Source: Desulfamplus sp.
GTDB lineage: Bacteria; Desulfobacterota; Desulfobacteria; Desulfobacterales; Desulfobacteraceae
NCBI GenBank assembly: GCA_015233755.1
Contig: JADFXA010000154.1
Coordinates: 1-5,667, forward strand
DNA length: 5,667 nt
Direction: 5' to 3'
Part shown: piece after piece, positions 5,644 through 5,667 of the stretch
How the letters are laid out: each line of letters starts with the position of its first letter
Numbering within the stretch: position 1 is the first letter of the stretch
The notes under the pieces: model-generated
Databases searched by the model: none
What the model was told of the DNA's origin: nothing
What the model saw: the letters and a program-made list of their open reading frames with translations, nothing else
Made by a program: the position numbers and the translations under genes

Positions 5644-5667
5644 TATTCGCATATTCAAAATCTAATA

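Overview
The window is AT-rich bacterial DNA (about one third G+C by eye). It holds five protein genes (one cut by the left edge) and one tRNA gene. Two features suggest Desulfobacterota (the former Deltaproteobacteria). The adenylate kinase LID carries the Cys-X5-His-X15-Cys-X2-Cys metal site known from Desulfovibrio, and the last gene looks like the GspN of Geobacter/Leptospira-type type II secretion systems. This assignment is an inference; no rRNA is present.

Left part, plus strand: the 3' two thirds or more of adk (adenylate kinase); then rpsU (ribosomal protein bS21) as its own unit, with an extended -10 promoter upstream and a hairpin terminator behind; then folC (folylpolyglutamate/dihydrofolate synthase), starting only about 20 bases after that terminator. 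These are housekeeping genes for nucleotide balance, translation and one-carbon metabolism. A complete tRNA-Arg(CCG) with encoded CCA follows folC.

Middle part, plus strand: after a 201-base gap come a family 4 glycosyltransferase and, 64 bases later, a class I SAM-dependent methyltransferase. Both closely resemble, from memory of the families, a gene pair kept side by side in actinobacteria and in delta-group bacteria whose product is not known. They probably act on the same glycoconjugate. This pair is the least explained part of the window.

Right part, minus strand: a single-pass membrane protein resembling GspN, read inward from the right edge and probably the last gene of a type II secretion operon outside the window. 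Its stop codon overlaps the methyltransferase stop codon head-on within one TTAA.

No insertion sequence, CRISPR array, prophage gene or rRNA was seen. No gap between confident genes exceeds about 200 bases. The largest (2456-2656) holds a weak promoter candidate and a minus-strand open frame that may be a small protein or a gene remnant.
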